The notes under the pieces: model-generated
Told to the model about the DNA's origin: nothing
Databases searched by the model: none
Seen by the model: the letters and a program-made list of their open reading frames with translations, nothing else
In this document: one piece after another, positions 26,145 through 34,867 of the stretch
How positions within the stretch are numbered: the first letter of the stretch is position 1
Layout: each line of letters opens with the position of its first letter
From: Rhizobium tibeticum
Lineage (GTDB): Bacteria; Pseudomonadota; Alphaproteobacteria; Rhizobiales; Rhizobiaceae
NCBI RefSeq assembly: GCF_900110205.1
Contig: NZ_FOCV01000016.1
Coordinates: 88,501 to 152,500 of the forward strand
Direction of reading: 5' to 3'
DNA length: 64,000 nt
Program-made: the position numbers and the translations under genes

Positions 26145-27376
26145 CTAAGCTCCCTCCTCCCACACCTTTGCGAGTTCAACGAGGGTGGCGACGGCCTTGT
26201 CCATGTCCTGCCTGCTGATCCATTCGCGTGGCGAGTGGAAGGCGTGGCCGCCAGCGAAGATGTTCGGGCATGGCAGTCCCATGAACGAAAGACGCGAACC
26301 GTCCGTTCCGCCGCGGATACTGCCGCGCACAGGCGACATGCCTGCTCGGCGGATGGCTTCGATGGCGTTCTCGACGATCTGCGGGTGGCGATCGAGAACA
26401 ACCTTCATGTTGCGATACTGCTGCTTGACGTTGAAGGTGTAGGAAGAACCGGGAAAGTCGGCCATCACATCCTGCACCAGGCTTCGAGACATTTCTCCTT
26501 GTCAGCCAGCCCGGCTTCCTCGAAGTCCCGGACAATGAGGCCAATAGCTGCCTTTTCCATCGAGCCGGTCAAGCCGGTCGGATGGATGAAGCCTTCTCGC
26601 CCATCGGTCGTTTCGGGTGCGACATTCTTGGGTAACCGATCAATAATCGCGCCGGCGATCTTGATGGCATTCTCCATCTTTCCCTTGGCAAAGCCCGGAT
26701 GGATGGCAACGCCTTCGATGGTAATCTCGACGCCATCTGCCGAGAAAGTCTCGTCCTCGATGTGTCCGGCGGTTTCACCGTCCATCGTATAAGCAAACTG
26801 CGCGCCAAGCTTTGTCAGATCGACCTTGTCGACACCGCGGCCGATCTCCTCATCCGGCGTGAAAAGCAGCTTGATCGTTCCGTGCTTGATGTCGGGATTG
26901 TCCATGAGGATCTGCGCCGCCGTCATGATCTCGGCGATGCCGGCCTTGTCGTCGGCACCGAGAAGTGTCGTACCGTCCGTGGTGACGATGTCGTGGCCGA
27001 TCTGGTCGATGAGCGCCGGATTCTCGCTGACGCGAATGACTTGCTTGTTGTCACCGGCAAGCTGAATGTCGCCGCCGCCGTAGTCGCGCACGATCTGTGG
27101 CCTGACGTTCGTCCCGGTGAAATCAGGCGCCGTATCCATATGCGAGCAGAAGCAAATGACCGGAACCGCTTTGTCGACATTCGAGGGAACGGTCGCATAG
27201 ACGTAGCCATGCTCGTCCAAGTGAGCGTCGGATAGGCCGATCGTCAACAACTCGTCGACCAGCAAGCGGCCCAAGTCCTTCTGTTTCACGGTCGACGGCT
27301 GTGTCGACGATGCCGGATCCGATTGGGTATCAATGACGACATAGCGAAGAAAGCGATCGAGGACGGTATCGGTCAT
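26145..27376 (-). pseudogene. pepT: Peptidase T, interrupted by a single-base frameshift
   Basis: Start at ATG 27376 (MTDTVLDRFLRYVVIDTQSD). The M20 metallopeptidase motifs are present in the first frame: SHMDTAPDF, LGADDKAGIAEI and TPDEEIGRGVD. The frame runs to ...ADKEKCLEA and then hits a stop. The rest of the protein (LVQDVMADFPGSSYTFNVKQ through GGTDGSRLSFMGLPCPN to the end at 26145) continues in another frame. Joining them needs one extra C in the CC run at 26480-26481. Rejoined it is about 410 aa, the normal PepT length. Peptidase T removes the N-terminal residue from tripeptides in the cytoplasm. Either a recent pseudogene or a sequencing error. Confidence 0.9.
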
Positions 27377-27571
27377 GGCAGGTCCAGTTCGTGTTTTGGC
27401 GTCGCACGATATAGCCTTCGGGGATGCGCCGTGAATAGAGGCATTCGACCGGACGGACGTCGCTGACACTCGATCACTTGTCAATAAGTGGACGTCATCT
27501 CGCCGGTGTCACGGGGACAGGATATTACGAGCCAGCCAAGGGATCGCACTGTCAGGCCTAAGTCAGTCGAT

Positions 27572-27597
27572 GGAACCTTATGGCATCGAATCTAGTT
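27572..27597 (+). promoter_or_regulatory. Candidate EcfG/RpoE2-type promoter
   Basis: GGAAC at 27572-27576, then 19 nt, then TT at 27596-27597 (GTTTT). This matches the GGAAC-N18/19-TT stress promoter pattern 42 nt before the glycine-zipper lipoprotein gene. Confidence 0.45.
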
Positions 27598-27638
27598 TTC
27601 TACACCGTAATGCAAAACTGTAAGCATAGGAGTGGCGG

Positions 27639-27893
27639 ATGAGAAAAGTTATCCTAGTGGCTGCATTTATGGGGGCATTGGCATCGTGCACAGCCACCGA
27701 AAAAGGAACCGCAATTGGTGCGGGCACGGGCGCCATCATTGGCGGTGCCGTCAGCGACAGCTGGGGAGGCGCAGCGATCGGCGCCGTGGCAGGCGGTGTC
27801 GCGGGCGCTCTGATTGGACGCTCGACCGAACGCCGCGGCTACTGTGTCTATCGTGACCGCTATGGTCGCACCTATGAGGCGCGCTGCCGATAG
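27639..27893 (+). CDS. Glycine-zipper lipoprotein (84 aa)
   Basis: Starts at ATG 27639 after GGAGTGGCGG. A signal peptide ends in a lipobox (LASC, Cys17). The middle (residues 25-65) is a glycine zipper, TAIGAGTGAIIGGAVSD then AAIGAVAGGVAGALIGRSTE. The C-terminus has two Cys residues (YCVYRDRYGRTYEARC). Glycine-zipper/YMGG-type lipoproteins sit in the outer membrane and are often stress-induced, in agreement with the EcfG-like promoter upstream. Followed by a bidirectional hairpin. Confidence 0.8.
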   Translation: MRKVILVAAFMGALASCTATEKGTAIGAGTGAIIGGAVSDSWGGAAIGAVAGGVAGALIGRSTERRGYCVYRDRYGRTYEARCR

Positions 27894-27907
27894 CCGCACA
27901 GCGGACT

Positions 27908-27930
27908 GACCGCCTCGGCGAGAGGCGGTC
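27908..27930. terminator. Hairpin between convergent genes
   Basis: Perfect 9-bp stem GACCGCCTC / GAGGCGGTC with loop GGCGA, placed between the 3' ends of the glycine-zipper gene and the permease gene. Likely a bidirectional terminator, although T-runs are short. Confidence 0.6.
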
Positions 27931-27949
27931 TATTCCCTCGAGATTGGAA

Positions 27950-28792
27950 CTAGTGGGTACTTTGCTGTTTCGCCCTCGCAACGATCTGTGTCGGGTTCAC
28001 AAACTGCAATGCGAGAACCAGCCAGAACAATGTCGTGACCATGTAGACCACGGCCATCGCATCGATCGATTGGCCTGCGCGAACGCCTGATGCAAATACG
28101 GCGTAGTAGAGCGACACGACGAGGGTCTGCGTCGTCGGTCCGGCAATCAGGAAGGTCAGCTCGAACATCGCGATGGTTCGCACCAGCACCAGCAGCAGCG
28201 CAGCCAGCATCCCCGGTAGAAGCAGCGGCAGCAAAATGCGCAGGAAAAGGCTCGTCGTTCCTGCGCCGAAAACTCGTGCGGCCGCTTCTATGCGCGGGTC
28301 GATCTGCTCGATGAACGGGATCATCACTAAAACAACGAAGGGCAACGACGGGACGACGTTGATCAGCACGACGCCCCAGAAGGTGCCGCCGAGCCCAAGC
28401 TGGTAGAGGACGGTTGCCAGCGGAATGCCGTAGGTCAATGGAGGGATCAGCAACGGCAACAAGAACAGTAAAATGACCAGGCGTTTTCCGGGAAAGTCGC
28501 GCCGCGCCAGCGCGTATGCGGTCGTGATGCCCAAAATTCCGGAGATGATGACGACAGTGAAGACGATCTCAAAGGTGACAAGGACAACGCTGGAAAGTTG
28601 GAATTCCTTCCAGGCGCTGAAATACCAGCGTGTCGTCCAACCTGCCGGCAGCCATGTTCCAAGCCAGCGCGTCGCAAAAGAGTTGACCATGACAGCGGCA
28701 ATAACGGCGAGCAGATTGAGGACAAAGAGGATGGCCAGCGCCCAAATGGCGAACCGCCAGATCTTTGAGGTGGGCCCCTGATCTCGGATCAT
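27950..28792 (-). CDS. PotC-type ABC transporter permease
   Basis: A 280-aa inner-membrane protein with six helices (first about 15-37, LAILFVLNLLAVIAAVMVN). The EAA motif IEAAARVFGAGTTSLFLRIL lies before LPLLLPG. It belongs to the spermidine/putrescine (PotC) and ferric/thiamine-type binding-protein-dependent permeases. It starts 2 nt after the stop of the partner permease gene and is the last gene of the operon. Substrate not established; see the neighbouring uxuA. Confidence 0.88.
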   Translation of the reverse strand: MIRDQGPTSKIWRFAIWALAILFVLNLLAVIAAVMVNSFATRWLGTWLPAGWTTRWYFSAWKEFQLSSVVLVTFEIVFTVVIISGILGITTAYALARRDFPGKRLVILLFLLPLLIPPLTYGIPLATVLYQLGLGGTFWGVVLINVVPSLPFVVLVMIPFIEQIDPRIEAAARVFGAGTTSLFLRILLPLLLPGMLAALLLVLVRTIAMFELTFLIAGPTTQTLVVSLYYAVFASGVRAGQSIDAMAVVYMVTTLFWLVLALQFVNPTQIVARAKQQSTH

Positions 28793-28794
28793 GA

Positions 28795-29672
28795 CTAACC
28801 TTTCGTGCCGCCGGCGGGGCCGCGGTAGAAAAGTGAGCGGGTGGCCAGAACGGCAAGCACGACAACCAGCTCCACGCCGCCCATGATGAGCGCGATCGTC
28901 GAACCGAGCGAATGATCATATTGCTCGAAGGCTGCCTGATAGGCTGCAATCGAGATGACGCGCGTTGGGCCGGCAGGCGCCCCCAGAAGAACGGCGGAGG
29001 GAAACACCGCAAAGGCCTGCACGAAGGCCAGGCAGAAGGTGACAGCGAGCCCCGGGACCAAAAGCGGAAGGAAGACCCTAAAGAAGCGCTGTCGTGGTCC
29101 CGCGCCCAGTGTCGCCGCCGCCTGCTCGATCGCGGGATCGATGCGGTAACGTAAGACAGCGTCAGCAGGAAGGCGAAGGGAAAACCGGTGATCAGCAACG
29201 AGGCAAAGACGCCCCAGTAGTTATTCGTCAGCTTCACCGGCGCGTCGAGGATGCCGAGCATCAAGAGGGTATGATTGAACCAGCCGCGCGGCCCGAGAAA
29301 GGTCAAAAGGCCATCTGCCACGAAGACCGTGCCGAGGGTAATCGGCAGCACGAGAATGGTGGTTAGCAGCCGCTGCCTGCGCATCAGGCGCACGCGCAAG
29401 GCAACTGGTACGGCAAAGGCAAGGTTGATCACCGTTACAGGCAGTGCCAGCCACATCGTCGCGGCGATCGTCCGATATTGGAACGGATCGCTGAAAAACT
29501 TCGCGTAGTTCGCATACCACGTGCCCTCTTCCGGCATGACGGAATCGGCCACACCATAAAGGAACGGGTAGACAAACATCGCGATCATGAAGATCAGCCC
29601 CGGCAGCAACAAAAGCGTCGTGCCATCGAGACCGCGAGCAGCAAGCCGTGTTCGCAGCGAAGGGCCGTTCAT
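28795..29672 (-). pseudogene. PotB-type ABC transporter permease with a single-base frameshift
   Basis: ATG 29672 overlaps the ATPase stop (ATGA). The first frame encodes MNGPSLRTRLAARGLDGTTL and helices up to PFAFLLTLSYVTA. From about 29146 the family sequence continues in another frame: IDPAIEQAAATLGAGPRQRF (the EAA motif), FFRVFLPLLVPGLAVTFCLA, then the last two helices to ...GGTKG at 28795. A single missing base near 29143-29147 (ACCGCATCGAT, expected GGC before ATC) explains it. Rejoined it would be a normal permease of about 292 aa. If real, the importer is inactive; a sequencing deletion is equally possible. Confidence 0.88.
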
Positions 29673-30769
29673 CGGCTGGTTCCTTTGAAGACCAGCGCCC
29701 GACCGGCAATCGGTTGCAGCCTGGTCGATGCTCCCCGCGCCAATTGCTCATCCGCCCGGAAATAGACTTCAGAGCCGTCCCCTGCCCGCGCCATGCCAAA
29801 AAATGCTCGCCCGCGATACTCCATGCTGCTGACAGTGGCAGCGATCCCCTCGCCGTTCGACGCGACAAGGTCTTCCGGGCGGACAGACAGGATCGCTGCA
29901 TCGCCGACGCTGAGCGGCGAGCGCATCGTGCCAACGAGGCGGGCGCCGGCGACCTCGATTTCGGCCTCTGCGTTCGTCACACGCGTAATGCGGCCTTCAA
30001 CACGCGTCCTGAAGCCCATGAAGTCGGCAACGTCGACGTTCACAGGGCGCTGGTAGAGATCCTGAGGCGAGCCGATTTGTTCTATATGGCCCTGGCTCAT
30101 GACGACGATGCGGTCGGCAAGCGACAGCGCCTCATCCTGATCATGCGTCACATAGATGGTGGTGGAACCGATCTGATCGTGGATTCCGCGAATTTCGGCG
30201 CGCATCTCGAGCCGAAGCTTCGCATCGAGATTAGAAAGCGGCTCGTCCATCAGGACGATTGGCGGACGAATGACGATAGCGCGCGCGATCGCCACGCGCT
30301 GCTGCTGGCCACCGGACAGCTGCCCCGGCAACTTATCGGCCTGGCTTTCGAGACGCACCAGCGCCAGTGCATCGCGGATGCGCTGGTCGGCCTCTGGCCC
30401 CTTTATGCCCTGCATGGCAAGGCCGAATCCGACATTCTTGCGCACGCTCATATGTGGAAACAGGGCGTAGCTTTGGAACACCATGCCAAAGCCGCGGCGC
30501 TCGGGTTCGAGCTGATCGATGCGCGTGCCGCCAAGCCGGATTTCGCCACTGGTCAGTGGCAGCAAGCCGGCGATGCAGTTCAGTGCAGTCGACTTGCCGC
30601 AACCGGACGGACCAAGCAGCGCCACGAACTCTCCAGGTTCGATCGCAAGATTGATGCCGTTCAAAGCGTTGAACGCTCCGAAGACGCGACGCATCCCATC
30701 GAGTTCCAGGCGTGCGTTCTTGCGCGTCGATGCTGCGGCATTCGAAACCGAAGTCAAATCAATCTCCAT
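29669..30769 (-). CDS. PotA-type ABC transporter ATPase
   Basis: A 366-aa ATPase. The start at ATG 30769 avoids overlap with the binding-protein gene; an upstream ATG in the open frame would run into it. Walker A GPSGCGKST, Q-loop VFQSYALFPHM, signature LSGGQQQRVAIARAI, Walker B IVLMDEPLSNLDA, H-loop YVTHDQDEALSLAD, then a TOBE domain (SVRPEDL near residue 290). It is the motor for the two PotB/PotC-like permeases. All motifs are intact even though the neighbouring permease is frameshifted. Confidence 0.9.
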   Translation of the reverse strand: MEIDLTSVSNAAASTRKNARLELDGMRRVFGAFNALNGINLAIEPGEFVALLGPSGCGKSTALNCIAGLLPLTSGEIRLGGTRIDQLEPERRGFGMVFQSYALFPHMSVRKNVGFGLAMQGIKGPEADQRIRDALALVRLESQADKLPGQLSGGQQQRVAIARAIVIRPPIVLMDEPLSNLDAKLRLEMRAEIRGIHDQIGSTTIYVTHDQDEALSLADRIVVMSQGHIEQIGSPQDLYQRPVNVDVADFMGFRTRVEGRITRVTNAEAEIEVAGARLVGTMRSPLSVGDAAILSVRPEDLVASNGEGIAATVSSMEYRGRAFFGMARAGDGSEVYFRADEQLARGASTRLQPIAGRALVFKGTSR

Positions 30770-30784
30770 CTTCAAAATGAGGTG

Positions 30785-30813
30785 GCCGGCCCGAGACGCG
30801 ATTCCGGGCCGGC
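30785..30813. promoter_or_regulatory. Stem-loop after the binding-protein gene
   Basis: 9-bp stem GCCGGCCCG / CGGGCCGGC with an 11-nt loop, placed between the binding-protein stop and the ATPase start. A T-run follows it only on the plus strand. On the operon (minus) strand it most likely sets transcript stability, like the hairpin at 18141. Confidence 0.5.
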
Positions 30814-30824
30814 TGTTTTTTTGA

Positions 30825-32000
30825 TCAGCCCTTCTTGGCGCCGATCTTCTCGTCCCAGATGCGGAAGGCTTCGACCAGTTGCTTCGGCTCCAGCGGAACC
30901 TCCAGCGGATTGTTAGCAATCCAGTCGGCATATTCGGGACGGCCGAACTCCTTGATCGTGTCCTGGCTTTCTTGCGGCGCCATCTCGAGGGTGACGTCCT
31001 TCACAGCCGGACCCGGATAGAAATAACCGGCATCGTAGGCGATCGCCTGCTGCTTGGGCTGCAGGATGTAGTTGAGCACGTCGATCAGCACGCCGATCTT
31101 CTCGTCCGAGACGCCCTTCGGGACGACCGCGTAATGGGCGTCCGTGACCCAATGGAAGCCATCGAGCTTCTGCACCTTCGCCTCTGCTGGAACAATGCCG
31201 AGCGCCCGCGGATTGATGTCCCAGCCGGTCGTCGATACGACGATGTCGCGCGTCCCCTCGCCAAGCTCCTTCATCACCTGGCCGGTGCCCGTCGGATAAT
31301 ACTCAATGTGTTCGCCAAGTGCCGCGAGATAGTCCCACGTCTTTGCCCAGCCCTTGGCGGGGTCGCGAGGGTCACTGTCGCCAAGCAGGTATGGCAAGCC
31401 CATGAGGAAGGTGCGGCCGGGACCCGAATTGGCCGGCCGAGCATAGATGAAGCGGTTCTTGTTGGCCTTCGCCCATTCAAGCAGCTCCTGCGCCGATTTC
31501 GGCGGCGTAGGTACCTTGTCGGGCATATATTCGATGAGTGGGCCTGAGGGGTAGTAGGTGATGACGACGCCCTGATCCTTGGCAAGAGCCTGCATCTTGA
31601 AAGCCTGCGGCTGCAGGATCTGTTCGAGGTTAGGAAGCTCCGACTTGTGTGCCTTCAGATCGATCCAAAGCCCCTGATCAAGGCCTGCCGAGAGCGCGTC
31701 CGTTCCCGTCAGGACGAGATCGATATCGACTTTACCGGCCGCCTGCTGCGCCTTGATCTTGCCGGGCAACTCAGGTGCCGGTGCCTTTGTGAAGGCGAAG
31801 CTGGAAACCCAGTCGGCCTTTTCCGCGGCATAGGCCTCGAACATGCCCTGCGTCAGCGCCAGGTTGCCGGCGACATCAGCAATCGTGACGGTGACGGGGC
31901 TTGCCGGTTTCTTGGCCTGCGCAAAGGCCCTCAGCGGCAGCATGGTTGCAACGGCGGCGCCCGCTGCGGTGCCGACGAATGTTCTGCGGGTGACTTTCAT
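30825..32000 (-). CDS. ABC transporter substrate-binding protein (PotD/FbpA-like), Tat-exported
   Basis: A 391-aa protein. The N-terminus MKVTRRTFVGTAAGAAVATM carries a twin-arginine motif, so export through the Tat system is likely, with cleavage after RAFAQA. The mature chain is a type 2 periplasmic binding fold: VTVTIADVAGNLALTQGMFE at the start, a VDIDLVLTGTDALSAG segment, and GWDINPRALGIVPAEAKVQ later. It is the first gene of the importer operon and divergent from a GntR-uxuA operon across 190 nt. This suggests a hexuronate-like ligand, but PotD-type proteins also bind polyamines, so the substrate is open. Confidence 0.85.
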   Translation of the reverse strand: MKVTRRTFVGTAAGAAVATMLPLRAFAQAKKPASPVTVTIADVAGNLALTQGMFEAYAAEKADWVSSFAFTKAPAPELPGKIKAQQAAGKVDIDLVLTGTDALSAGLDQGLWIDLKAHKSELPNLEQILQPQAFKMQALAKDQGVVITYYPSGPLIEYMPDKVPTPPKSAQELLEWAKANKNRFIYARPANSGPGRTFLMGLPYLLGDSDPRDPAKGWAKTWDYLAALGEHIEYYPTGTGQVMKELGEGTRDIVVSTTGWDINPRALGIVPAEAKVQKLDGFHWVTDAHYAVVPKGVSDEKIGVLIDVLNYILQPKQQAIAYDAGYFYPGPAVKDVTLEMAPQESQDTIKEFGRPEYADWIANNPLEVPLEPKQLVEAFRIWDEKIGAKKG

Positions 32001-32168
32001 CCTGTTTCTCCTCCTCCTGTTGTCGGACGCCGCTAACGCGCTTCAATGCGTCCTCGAGCCGGTCGTTGCAGGACCGGAAGCTTAATCGCCAAATGTGTGA
32101 AACCTCTTGAAATGGTTGCCAAAAACACCGTCCTCCTCGGCACGCCTTGGCAGTCGCAATAAATTGAT

Positions 32169-32178
32169 ATACTAGTAT
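32169..32178. promoter_or_regulatory. Candidate GntR operator
   Basis: Perfect palindrome ATACTAGTAT in the intergenic region shared by the importer operon and gntR. Short AT-rich palindromes of this kind are typical sites for FadR-subfamily GntR repressors. Position and symmetry are the only evidence. Confidence 0.4.
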
Positions 32179-32207
32179 GCACGATCAAGTCAATGTCAGG
32201 GCTCCTT

Positions 32208-32930
32208 ATGCAGGCAGCAGTTGTTTCCGTTCCGACGGCCTTGCCTTTCGAGGCCGAGAGGCCGACGAAGCTTCGCCGCGTGACGAATGCCGGCGCTATC
32301 TTCGATCGGCTCTACGCGGATATACTTGCCCTGCGAATCCCACCCGGAATGCTGTTGCAGGAAAAGCGGATTGCCGAAGAGTTCAATGTCTCCCGCACTC
32401 CGGTGCGTGAGGCGCTGCTTCGATTGTCAGAGGGCGGGCTTGTCGATATCTATCCGCAGTCCGGCACGGTCGTATCGCGGGTCCCCGTCTCTGCGATCCC
32501 GGAGGCGGTGGTCGTGCGCAAGTCGCTTGAAGGAACGACTGTCGAACGCGCCGCCGAAGTAGCCACGGCAGCCGATATCGATCGCCTGAATTCCATCATC
32601 TCACGACAGCGATCGCTTGCCGCGCTCGGTGATACGTCCGCCTTTCACGAGGAGGACGAGGCCTTCCACGAGGCCGTCGCCGAGATTGCCGGCTATCCCG
32701 GCATCTGGACGATCCTTAAGACGGTCAAGGTGCAAATCGACCGCGCCCGACGACTGACGCTGCCGGTTCTTGGCCGCATGGACAATGTCGTGCACGAACA
32801 CGGGCTCATTCGCGACGCGATCGCTGCCCACGACGTGGAAGCAGCGCGTGCGGCCATGATGCACCACTTGAGCGCCGTCATTCCCGACGTCAACGAGCTT
32901 CGCGCCCAGTATCCCGATTATTTCTGCTGA
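32208..32930 (+). CDS. GntR-family regulator (FadR/FCD subfamily)
   Basis: About 240 aa. The start at ATG 32208 (MQAAVVSVPTALPFEAERP) has AGGG 6 nt upstream; ATG 32193 is also possible. N-terminal winged HTH (about 25-95: LQEKRIAEEFNVSRTPVREA, LLRLSEGGLVDIYPQSGTVV) and a C-terminal FCD all-helical ligand domain with the metal-binding residues in FHEEDEAFHEAVAEIAG and VVHEHGLIRDAIAAHD. It probably represses both uxuA, 40 nt downstream, and the divergent importer, with a hexuronate-derived inducer (inference). Confidence 0.9.
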   Translation: MQAAVVSVPTALPFEAERPTKLRRVTNAGAIFDRLYADILALRIPPGMLLQEKRIAEEFNVSRTPVREALLRLSEGGLVDIYPQSGTVVSRVPVSAIPEAVVVRKSLEGTTVERAAEVATAADIDRLNSIISRQRSLAALGDTSAFHEEDEAFHEAVAEIAGYPGIWTILKTVKVQIDRARRLTLPVLGRMDNVVHEHGLIRDAIAAHDVEAARAAMMHHLSAVIPDVNELRAQYPDYFC

Positions 32931-32970
32931 GCCTGTCAGCGGCAACGACAAGATCCCAAGGAGGAAATGC

Positions 32971-34158
32971 ATGCGCCAGGGTTGGAGATGGTTTGGACCG
33001 GAGGCACCTGTAACGCTCGACGAGGTGCGGCAGACCGGTGCGACCAATATCGTTTCGTCCCTGCACCAGGTACCGATCGGCCGCGCCTGGACTGAAGCGG
33101 AAGTGCGCGAGCGCCAGGCGATGATCGAAACGACGCCGGCCGGACGCTCGAGCCTGACATGGTCCGTTGTCGAGAGCATCCCGATACCGGATGCCGTCAA
33201 GCGTAATGGTGGACGGGCCAAGGCAGAAATCGAGGCCTGGATCGCCAGCCTTGAAGCCGTTGCAGCCTGCGGGATTCCAATTGTCTGCTACAACTTCATG
33301 CCCGTTGTCGACTGGACGCGCACCGAACTCGATTATGTCATCGATACCGGCGCCACTGCCATGCGTTTCGATTATGAGAAATTCGCGGTCTTCGATCTCT
33401 TCGTGCTTCAACGCGCCGGTGCCGAGCGGCAATACTCCCCTGAGGACATGGCGCGTGCGCGCGCCGTGTTCGATGCGATGACCGAAGCCGAGATTGCAGA
33501 GATCACTCGGATCATCACATCCGCCCTACCCGGCTCGACGACCGAACCGCTGACGATCCCGCAGTTCCGTGAAAAGCTCGCAGCTTATAGCGGTATCGAC
33601 GCCGCCAAGCTGCGCCAGCATCTTATCGAATTTCTTCAAGCAGTGACGCCTGTGGCCGAAGCGCGCGGCGTCAAGCTGACGCTCCACCCGGATGATCCGC
33701 CGCGCTCGCTCTTTGGTCTGCCGCGTATCGCGTCGACAGCCGAAGACTATGCGGCGCTTTTTAGTGCCGTGCCCTCGAAGGCGAATGGCATGTGCTACTG
33801 CACCGGCAGCCTCGGAGTGCGTGCTGACAACGACCTGCCGGCAATTGCCCGCCGCTTCGCATCGAGAATCCATTTCGCCCATCTTCGGGCAACAAAACGC
33901 GAGGGCGACGGACGCAGCTTCCACGAGAGCGCCCATCTGGAGGGAGACGTCGACATGGTTGCAGTCCTGAAGGAACTTGTCGCCGAAGACCGCGGGCGTC
34001 GGTCAAACGAAACAATAGTGTTCCGATCTGACCACGGCCATCGCATGCTCGATGATCTCGACAAGACCGTGACGCCGGGTTATCCGGCCATCGGTCGACT
34101 GCGCGGTCTGGCCGAGCTTCGCGGCATTCTCTATGCCCTGGGTGCCCAGCCGACGTAA
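32971..34158 (+). CDS. uxuA: Mannonate dehydratase
   Basis: A 395-aa enzyme starting MRQGWRWFGPEAPVTLDEVR, with the strong SD AAGGAGGAAA upstream. It matches UxuA across its length: IPIVCYNFMPVVDWTRTEL, TLHPDDPPRSLFGLPRI, the metal-ligand region MCYCTGSLGVRADNDLP, IHFAHLRATKREGDGRSFHE and FRSDHGHRMLDDL. UxuA removes water from D-mannonate to give 2-keto-3-deoxygluconate in glucuronate breakdown. It forms an operon with the GntR regulator. The missing steps (isomerase, mannonate reductase, KDG kinase) are not in this window. Confidence 0.93.
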   Translation: MRQGWRWFGPEAPVTLDEVRQTGATNIVSSLHQVPIGRAWTEAEVRERQAMIETTPAGRSSLTWSVVESIPIPDAVKRNGGRAKAEIEAWIASLEAVAACGIPIVCYNFMPVVDWTRTELDYVIDTGATAMRFDYEKFAVFDLFVLQRAGAERQYSPEDMARARAVFDAMTEAEIAEITRIITSALPGSTTEPLTIPQFREKLAAYSGIDAAKLRQHLIEFLQAVTPVAEARGVKLTLHPDDPPRSLFGLPRIASTAEDYAALFSAVPSKANGMCYCTGSLGVRADNDLPAIARRFASRIHFAHLRATKREGDGRSFHESAHLEGDVDMVAVLKELVAEDRGRRSNETIVFRSDHGHRMLDDLDKTVTPGYPAIGRLRGLAELRGILYALGAQPT

Positions 34159-34250
34159 TAGTGGATTGCGGCTGCGGTCCTTCGTGGTCTCAAAATCGTG
34201 GGTTACAGGTGGAGCGGTCGACCTCTGGAAGGGCAACTGCCCACGCATTT

Positions 34251-34275
34251 GGAACAAACTTGGGCACAATTCATT
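34251..34275 (+). promoter_or_regulatory. Candidate EcfG/RpoE2-type promoter
   Basis: GGAAC at 34251-34255, 18-nt spacer, TT at 34274-34275, 28 nt before the start of the 99-aa membrane protein gene. It lacks the usual G before TT, so the match is weaker than those at 164 and 27572. Confidence 0.3.
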
Positions 34276-34302
34276 TCTCTTCGTGCAGAGAGGAGAAACG
34301 AT

Positions 34303-34602
34303 ATGACCTACGACCCGAATGATCCGAACCGCAACCCCACGACCGATCACGACCCGCGCACGCCACCGCTGCGCCGCAGCCCTAGCAGCTGGATCGGATG
34401 GATTGCCGCGATCGCCGTGATCCTTGTCGCAGCGTTTGCTATCACAGAATGGTTTGACCGGCCGGGCACCGATCCTAACCCGACCGCTTCGACCACTGAA
34501 TCTCAGCCGATGAAACCACCGGCAGCCCCTATAGCGCCGTCCAGCGAGCCGGCAACGCCCGCCCCGGCCAACCCTTCGACCGGCGGTACGACACAGCAGT
34601 AA
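34303..34602 (+). CDS. Small single-pass membrane protein (99 aa)
   Basis: ATG 34303 was chosen because AGGAGAAACGAT precedes it; the frame opens at 34198 without a signal. An Asp/Asn/Pro-rich N-terminus (MTYDPNDPNRNPTTDHDPR) is followed by one membrane helix (about 32-50, WIGWIAAIAVILVAAFAIT). A Pro/Ala/Thr-rich tail, low in complexity and probably periplasmic, ends the protein. Similar small proteins are frequent in Rhizobiaceae; function unknown. A clear terminator follows. Confidence 0.65.
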   Translation: MTYDPNDPNRNPTTDHDPRTPPLRRSPSSWIGWIAAIAVILVAAFAITEWFDRPGTDPNPTASTTESQPMKPPAAPIAPSSEPATPAPANPSTGGTTQQ

Positions 34603-34616
34603 GCATACTGATAAGC

Positions 34617-34660
34617 GGAGCCTCACCTCTTGGAGGAGAGGCTCCTCCGGTATCTTTTTT
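34617..34660 (+). terminator. Rho-independent terminator
   Basis: 8-bp stem GGAGCCTC / GAGGCTCC followed by CCGGTATCTTTTTT. It lies 15 nt after the stop of the 99-aa membrane protein gene. Confidence 0.75.
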
Positions 34661-34867
34661 CCAAGCCCCCCCAACCCTTTCTTGTCTCCACGGACAAAGG
34701 CGTCGCTCACGGGAGGTCGCGGCTTGAAAGCGCGTGAGGCAAATATCAAGCGCAACCTGTGCAGCGCATGCGGCAAATGCCAATAGCGACCAGTGTGCTT
34801 GACGAAACCCGATCATTTCAGTTCGATGGCGCCGGGACAGGCGAAACCTTCATCATGACAGCTCTAA

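Noticed and set aside
25847..26218. 123-codon plus-strand frame after the PraR-like gene
   Set aside because: No start signal, no recognisable fold, and it runs into the pepT 3' end.
29648..30916. 422-codon plus-strand frame
   Set aside because: Antisense shadow of the PotA-type ATPase gene.
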